From Rhizobium terricola (GTDB taxonomy: Bacteria > Pseudomonadota > Alphaproteobacteria > Rhizobiales > Rhizobiaceae), in NCBI RefSeq assembly GCF_012927355.1, contig NZ_JABBGK010000001.1, forward strand, positions 1,949,816-2,013,815: DNA of 64,000 nt. The letters are read 5' to 3'. A program made the translations under genes and the position numbers. Below, piece after piece: positions 59,745 through 64,000 of this stretch (position 1 is its first letter; every line of letters starts with the position of its first letter). Below the pieces are notes generated by a model, which was not told the origin of the DNA, searched no databases, and was given only the letters and a program-made list of their open reading frames with translations.

Positions 59745-60365
59745 TCATCCCGTCCCGGTGATCGCCGCATGAAAGGCCCGCGCATGGCCCGCCACGAGCG
59801 CCGCCCGGTCGCGGCCGTTGACGATGCGCCGGGCGCCGGTCCAGTCGGGGGACACGCCCGGTGCAAAGGCGTCCGCCAGCTTGATACCGCTGAACAGCCC
59901 GTCGCGCATGCCGACCACCAGCACGCAAACCGCGACGTCGAGCACGAGCGCACGCGCCGGGTCGCCGACGAGATCGACGCCGATCGCCCGGCCGAGCGTC
60001 TCGTAATTGCGCCGGTGGGTGATCTGCACCAGGCCACGGCCGAACCAGCTCAGGCCATCCTCGTCCGGCCGCCAGTAGGGCGTGCGCACCTGCGGCATCA
60101 GGCCCGCCGCATAGGCGCGGTCGAGCCTGGCGATCGCCACCCGGTCAGAGGGGGCAAAGGTCTCGCGCACCGGCTGCATGCGGCCGCCCGTCTCGTGAAA
60201 GGCGGTCGCCAGGCAATAGGCGAGCCGGCGATTATCCTCGCTGCCCCCGTTCCTGCGCCAGCCGGCGATCAGCGCCGTCATGCCCTCCACCTGCGCCACC
60301 GTCAACGCGCCGGAAAAGAGGCTCGCCCGCACACTTTTGAAGAATCGTCGTTCGTCGAACTGCAT
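59745..60365 (-). CDS. GH19/chitinase-like endolysin
   Basis: A 206-aa protein starting MQFDERRFFKSVRASLFSGA. Marks of the GH19-like phage lysozyme family: LTVAQVEGMTALIAGW, AYCLATAFHETGGRMQPVRE with the catalytic glutamate in H-E-T-G-G, YWRPDEDGLSWFGRGLVQIT, HRRNYETLGRAIGVDL and DPARALVLDVAVCVLVVGMR. It has no signal peptide, so a holin would be needed to reach the cell wall. It would lyse the producing cell to release GTA particles. Confidence 0.9.
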   Translation of the reverse strand: MQFDERRFFKSVRASLFSGALTVAQVEGMTALIAGWRRNGGSEDNRRLAYCLATAFHETGGRMQPVRETFAPSDRVAIARLDRAYAAGLMPQVRTPYWRPDEDGLSWFGRGLVQITHRRNYETLGRAIGVDLVGDPARALVLDVAVCVLVVGMRDGLFSGIKLADAFAPGVSPDWTGARRIVNGRDRAALVAGHARAFHAAITGTG

Positions 60366-60604
60366 GGCTTTTCTCCCGCGAAATCGACCTGCGGCCGGGG
60401 CGTTCCCGACAATCCACAGGCGTGTCGGCCGGATCGTTCCGACCGCCGTTAACCAGGGCCAAAATTTCTTTTTGGATTAAATCGTTTGAAGGAATTTCAA
60501 TCGTTTAGAGGACCAAAGGGTCGTATTTACAAAGTTTTAAGGCTGTGGAACTTTCCGGCCAATTCAGCGTTTAGGCCCGCACAGGAACCCGTGAGGAGAG
60601 ACCG
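60366..60604 (+). promoter_or_regulatory. AT-richer promoter region upstream of the 43-aa gene
   Basis: This gap is markedly AT-richer at 60455-60545 (for example AAATTTCTTTTTGGATTAAA and TTTACAAAGTTTTAAGG) than its surroundings. It ends with the GGAAC-N16-CGTT promoter described next. Confidence 0.6.
60547..60571 (+). promoter_or_regulatory. EcfG/RpoE2-type general stress promoter
   Basis: GGAAC at 60547-60551, then exactly 16 bases, then CGTT at 60568-60571. This fits the alphaproteobacterial EcfG (RpoE2, SigT) consensus GGAAC-N16/17-CGTT. The -10 element lies about 34 bases upstream of ATG 60605, giving a short leader with GAGGAGA as ribosome binding site. Confidence 0.7.
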
Positions 60605-60736
60605 ATGCAAGCAAACAGCACGACCCAGACCAAGGCTTCCGTAGCAACCATTCCCGCCCACGTCCTCGAGCGCCTCGAAAGCGAGTGGCGCCAGATGCGT
60701 CAGGGCGCGAGCCAGCCCGCTCCGGCCGCCAAGTAA
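60605..60736 (+). CDS. Small hypothetical protein (43 aa) under a stress-type promoter
   Basis: ATG 60605 follows GTGAGGAGAGACC, a strong ribosome binding site. The product starts MQANSTTQTKASVATIPAHV, has an amphipathic helix LERLESEWRQMRQG, and ends with an Ala/Pro-rich tail (PAPAAK, TAA at 60734). No family recognised. It is on the plus strand, opposite to the GTA genes on both sides. The EcfG-type promoter and the triple hairpin after the stop support an independent transcription unit. Confidence 0.7.
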   Translation: MQANSTTQTKASVATIPAHVLERLESEWRQMRQGASQPAPAAK

Positions 60737-60758
60737 GGGCCAACACCGTTTTGCTTCG

Positions 60759-60840
60759 ACCGGCGCCTTCGGGCGCCGGTTTCGTTTTTGCCGGCGCCTC
60801 TGGGCGCCGGATTCGTTTCCCACTGGCGCCTTCGGGCGCC
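60759..60840 (+). terminator. Three successive GC-rich hairpins (triple terminator-like array)
   Basis: Hairpin 1: ACCGGCGCC-TTCG-GGCGCCGGT (60759-60780), followed by TTCGTTTTT. Hairpin 2: CCGGCGCC-TCTG-GGCGCCGG (60791-60810), followed by ATTCGTTTCC. Hairpin 3: GGCGCC-TTCG-GGCGCC (60825-60840), followed by GTTTCC. Two have UUCG-type loops. They lie between the convergent 43-aa gene and the terminase gene. Confidence 0.8.
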
Positions 60841-60860
60841 GTTTCCGTCTGTACCGCCCC

Positions 60861-63059
60861 TCAGATCCCCCGGATGCGCGGTTCGCCCGCGCCTTCCAGC
60901 ATCAGCGCGGTGAGCGCCCAGACCAGCGCGTCGAGGCGGTCCGGCGAGCGGCCGTCCGACAGGCCGTCGGGACCGAAATCGCACATCTGGTCCTCCAGCG
61001 CGGCGAAGCGGGCGGCATGCAGCACCCGGCCCTGCTCGTAGAGAGCGGCCACCGGCTCGGCGCGCAGGTATTTTCCGCGGGTTGCTCTCACCAAGGTCAG
61101 CGGCAGGTTCGCCTCCACGCTTCTCAGCATGGCGGCCACCATGTCGCCGCCCTGGTTGACTTCCGCCACCACCCGGTCCGCCTCGAAGCGGCGGAAGGTC
61201 GCGACCACCGCGCGCGCCCAGTCGGCCGGGCTTTTGCCCTCGACCGAGGCGTCGGCGAGCACCACAGCACGGCCGCTCTCGCCGAGCCCGGCGACGACGA
61301 TGCCGCAGACCGAGGCCGGGCCGCTGCCGGCCGGCGGATCGACCGCCACGACGATGCGCCGAAGCGGCTCGGCGAGCCGGATCGTCAGCGCCTCCAGCCG
61401 GTCGCGCCGCCACAGCCCATCCTCGCGATCCTCGATCAGTTCGCCGCCGAGCTCCTGCCGGCCGAGCCGCGTGCCGCCGTAGCGGCGCTCCAGCGCGGCG
61501 ATAAAGCCGGGGGCGAGGTTTGCCCGGTTGGCGGCGGTCGAAAGGCGGGACACCACCGTCTCCGCATCACCGATCAGCCGCTTCAGCAGCGGCACGGCGC
61601 GCGGCGTGGTGGTCACCAGCTGGCGCGGCCGTTCGCCGAGCCTCAGGCCGAACTGCAGCATGTCGAAGGTTTCCTCCGCATGCTTCCATTTGGCCAGCTC
61701 GTCGCACCAGGCATAGTGAAACTGCGGCCCGCGCAGGCTTTCCGGGTCCTCCGAGGAAAAGATCTGGGCGATCGCCCCGTTCGGCCAGACGATCCTGCGC
61801 CTGGTGATCTCGACTTCGGGCCGCAGGCGCCTCGCGATCCGTGCAATGCCGGAGGCCCCGTCGATCATCACCTCGCGAGCGTCGCCCAGCGTTTCGGCGA
61901 CGAGGGCGATCCTCAGATCCGTGCGCGGCCCGGCGGCCAGCGCCAGGGCGTGCACCCATTCGGCGCCGGCCCGGGTCTTGCCCGATCCGCGCCCGCCCAT
62001 CACCAGCCAGGTCGACCAGTCGCCCACCGGCGGCTTCTGCTCGTCGCGGCCGGAAACCTCCCAGCCGCGTCCGATCCGCCGGGCCGCAAGCAGCCCGCGC
62101 CTTGCGATCAGCGCCGCGACATCGGGATCGATGCCGTCCGCGGTCACCGGGGCCTGCGCCGCGGGCCGGTCCTCCGTCCCGCCGGGTTTCGCCACGCCGC
62201 TTTTCGCCACGACGGTCTCTCTGCCGCCGTCGCCCTCTTCGTTCCCTTGATCGTCGGCGCGGGCGACCGGCCCGCGATCGTCGACCGGCGGCGCAACGAG
62301 GCCGGCTGCGGCCGCGCCGTGAACGGGCCCTGCATGGCCTGTTTCGCCGGGCGATCCGGGCACCGGACCGCCAAGCCCGGCCGTCCCTTTATCCTCGCCC
62401 TTGCCCGGGGACGCTTCGTCCTTCCGTCGGATGTCCGGTTCCGGCGCCGCGTCAGCCGCCTCGTCGGCCGCTGTCCCGTCGCCGCAGGCGTTGACCGGAT
62501 ACGACGCCGCCGATCGGGCGATCCCGGTTTCCTCCGCTGGCGATCGGTCGAACCCGCCGCCCCCGGCTGGTGCCACGGTTTCCCCCGTTCCGGGGGCTTT
62601 CCCGCCCTGTACCGGCGTCGCCGATGATCCAGGCGTATGCTCGCCCGATTCATCCGGCAGGGCCGGCGTGGGCCCCGGCATGTCCGCCTTTGTCCCATCA
62701 CCCTCCGGCCCTGCCGGATGCGTGGCGGTCTGCGCGAATTCCGGCGCATCGTCCGCCTTTGCCCCCTCGGCACGCGGGTCTGCCGAACCCGCGACGTCCG
62801 GTGTGAAATCCGGCGCGCCCCTGAAGCAGGCGTTCTCGCCGGCGGCGATCCGGTCGCCGATCTGCCCCGACAGAGCCCGACCCGCCTCGGCCAATTCGCT
62901 TCTGTGCCGCCGGCCGATGTCGTCCATCCGGTTCCCCGCGAGGTAGTCGATCCGAACCCGTTTCCGTCCCGAAGCCTTGGCGATCGACCTCTCAGCCGCC
63001 GCCAGCGCCCGGCGTTGCTCGCGGTTCAGGCGGACCGGTTCCGGCGATCCGACCGGCAT
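60861..63059 (-). CDS. GTA gp2-type large terminase with a ~330-aa N-terminal extension
   Basis: A 732-aa protein if translation starts at ATG 63059 (MPVGSPEPVRLNREQRRALA). The terminase core occupies the last ~400 residues: Walker A VMGGRGSGKTRAGAEWVHAL, an acidic FHYAWCDELAKWKHAEETFD segment, coupling motif LVTTTPRAVPLLKRLI and nuclease residues in VVAVDPPAGSGPASVCGIVV and VAEVNQGGDMVAAMLRS. It packages DNA into heads. Residues 1-60 are basic and helical (SIAKASGRKRVRIDYLAGNR). Residues ~80-330 are Gly/Pro/Asp/Glu-rich and probably disordered. The start overlaps the upstream gene by 68 bases. RcGTA terminases lack this extension. Confidence 0.9.
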   Translation of the reverse strand: MPVGSPEPVRLNREQRRALAAAERSIAKASGRKRVRIDYLAGNRMDDIGRRHRSELAEAGRALSGQIGDRIAAGENACFRGAPDFTPDVAGSADPRAEGAKADDAPEFAQTATHPAGPEGDGTKADMPGPTPALPDESGEHTPGSSATPVQGGKAPGTGETVAPAGGGGFDRSPAEETGIARSAASYPVNACGDGTAADEAADAAPEPDIRRKDEASPGKGEDKGTAGLGGPVPGSPGETGHAGPVHGAAAAGLVAPPVDDRGPVARADDQGNEEGDGGRETVVAKSGVAKPGGTEDRPAAQAPVTADGIDPDVAALIARRGLLAARRIGRGWEVSGRDEQKPPVGDWSTWLVMGGRGSGKTRAGAEWVHALALAAGPRTDLRIALVAETLGDAREVMIDGASGIARIARRLRPEVEITRRRIVWPNGAIAQIFSSEDPESLRGPQFHYAWCDELAKWKHAEETFDMLQFGLRLGERPRQLVTTTPRAVPLLKRLIGDAETVVSRLSTAANRANLAPGFIAALERRYGGTRLGRQELGGELIEDREDGLWRRDRLEALTIRLAEPLRRIVVAVDPPAGSGPASVCGIVVAGLGESGRAVVLADASVEGKSPADWARAVVATFRRFEADRVVAEVNQGGDMVAAMLRSVEANLPLTLVRATRGKYLRAEPVAALYEQGRVLHAARFAALEDQMCDFGPDGLSDGRSPDRLDALVWALTALMLEGAGEPRIRGI

Positions 63060-63597
63060 CGTCGGCCCCTCGTCCCCCTCCCTCTCCGGCCCGTCCTTCG
63101 GCCATCCGGGCTTCAAGGCTGGCTTCGAGCCGAGCTTCGGCCCGGGCTTCGGCGCGAACCTCGATGATGCGCAGCAGTTCCTGCCGGATCTCTTCTTCAT
63201 CCTCGCCCTCGCCGCTTGCCAGTGCCGCGTCCTCGCGGTCGCGCGCCAGCTGGCGCTTCAGGCTGTCGATCTTTTCCAGCGTCCGGACGATCAGCGCGAT
63301 CGCATCGGTCGCCGCCTTCACATCGGCGCGCGCCGCCTTGGCGGCGGCCTCGTCGGCGCCGTCGATCATGCCTTCGGCCGAGGTGCGCAGCCGGCGGAAC
63401 AGCTCGAACTGGTCGCGCATTTCCTGCGTCAGGTCGTCGAGCAGCTCGGTCAGCCGGTCGACCGGCGACCCGGCCTCCGCCGATTTCAACTCCAGAACCG
63501 CTTCTTCGGCCCGCGCCGCACAGCGCTCGAGGCTCCAGCCCCTTTCGCCACGCGGCGCCTGAAGCAGGGCAATCGCAATCTCCGGATCCCGATCCAT
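62992..63597 (-). CDS. GTA gp1-like small terminase candidate
   Basis: A 201-aa protein from ATG 63597 (MDRDPEIAIALLQAPRGERG), with AGGAGAGCATC as ribosome binding site. It is highly helical and charged, with EEAVLELKSAEAGSPVDRLT, EMRDQFELFRRLRTSAEGMI, ALIVRTLEKIDSLKRQLARD and an Ala/Arg/Glu coiled coil (RAEARAEARLEASLEAR). The C-terminus is Gly-rich. Its position directly before the large terminase fits the small terminase (gp1) slot. Sequence likeness to RcGTA gp1 is not obvious by eye. It overlaps the terminase start. Confidence 0.65.
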   Translation of the reverse strand: MDRDPEIAIALLQAPRGERGWSLERCAARAEEAVLELKSAEAGSPVDRLTELLDDLTQEMRDQFELFRRLRTSAEGMIDGADEAAAKAARADVKAATDAIALIVRTLEKIDSLKRQLARDREDAALASGEGEDEEEIRQELLRIIEVRAEARAEARLEASLEARMAEGRAGEGGGRGADDAGRIAGTGPPEPRATPGAGGG

Positions 63598-64000
63598 GAT
63601 GCTCTCCTGATCTAGCGGTGAAGCACGTGGCTGACGCCCGACAGGACAGCCCGCACGATCTTCACGTATAGGGCCGCCGTCGCGGTTCTTCTTGAGGGAT
63701 GCCCGGCGCCTGGCGTCTTGCCGCTCTCCCCCCTTGAGGGGGAGAGGCCCGGCAGGGCAGAGGGGGTATCGCGCGTCCAGCCGCCTATGCCCCTCGCCCC
63801 TCATCCGCCTACCGGCACCTTCTCCCCGTTTTGACGGGGAGAAGGACCAAGCGGCACCGCCGTGGCCGTCCCCTTGTAACTTCCCAAATGGCGCATTCGG
63901 CTATGTAATGCCGGTTGCGGTGGCGGATGGGAGACCGAATTCCCTTTGGGACAGCAAGCCCGTGGGAGAGCAAGGGTCTCCGTCCGCCGTTCCATCGAAC
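63598..64000. repeat. Upstream edge of GTA cluster: palindromic repeats and unassigned sequence
   Basis: At about 63727-63770 lies CTCTCCCCCCTTGAGGGGGA / GCCCGGCAGGGCAGAGGGGG, the subtype also found in ccmH. At about 63795-63876 a RIME-like half element (CCTTCTCCCCGTTTTGACGG...) follows. Bases 63880-64000 show no recognised gene. A GTA promoter would be expected between 63600 and 63720 or further upstream, but no clear motif was seen. Confidence 0.7.

Noticed and set aside
63801..63995. 64-aa minus-strand frame at the right edge
   Set aside because: Half of it is RIME-type repeat DNA and the rest shows no start signal or family pattern.
1..64000. CRISPR arrays, tRNA/rRNA genes, integrase or transposase genes
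   Set aside because: No regularly spaced direct repeats, no tRNA-like cloverleaf sequence and no recombinase motifs were recognised by reading. The palindromic elements are not CRISPR-like because spacing and surroundings vary.

Overview
The window looks like chromosomal DNA of a Rhizobiaceae-type alphaproteobacterium (Rhizobium, Ensifer, Shinella or Agrobacterium relatives). The grounds are high GC content, a feuN-feuP-feuQ set next to ccmI/cycH-ccmE-ccmF-ccmH-degP, a RirA-type iron-responsive operator upstream of feo genes, and many short palindromic mosaic repeats of the rhizobial RIME type in intergenic gaps. The genus cannot be fixed from this sequence alone. No tRNA, rRNA, CRISPR array or transposase gene was seen.

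Bases 1-15,600 hold mixed metabolic, regulatory and transport genes. They include a partial monooxygenase-like gene, an AraC regulator, a dehydrogenase with a LysR gene and an atypical SDR, and a class D beta-lactamase divergent from an AmpR regulator. They also include several tiny proteins (two are paralogous membrane proteins), a short Hsp70/YegD-like chaperone, an unusual uracil-DNA glycosylase relative, an MFS and a DMT transporter, and a soluble chemoreceptor-like protein.

Bases 15,600-30,500 hold pepN, a DUF4344 peptidase-like gene, a PAS sensor kinase (possibly CbrA), a GGDEF-EAL protein, glnE, and a feoA-feoA-feoB-feoC ferrous iron uptake operon with a TGA-N9-TCA operator.

Bases 30,500-41,900 are an all-minus-strand envelope and cytochrome block: feuN, feuP, feuQ, a lipoprotein, ccmI, ccmE, ccmF, ccmH, degP, then an OmpR-type regulator and its kinase. 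A palindromic repeat lies inside the ccmH reading frame.

Bases 41,970-63,600 are a near-complete gene transfer agent (GTA) structural cluster on the minus strand, read from right to left. It runs from a small terminase-like protein through large terminase, portal, protease, capsid, connector and tail proteins to the large baseplate/host-contact protein. Endolysin and holin-like genes are linked to it. Extra genes are embedded in it: a DUF559 nuclease between inverted palindromes, a Dabb protein, a two-TM membrane protein, and a plus-strand 43-aa gene with an EcfG/RpoE2-type promoter and a triple hairpin. Nearly every wider gap in the cluster is filled by palindromic repeats.
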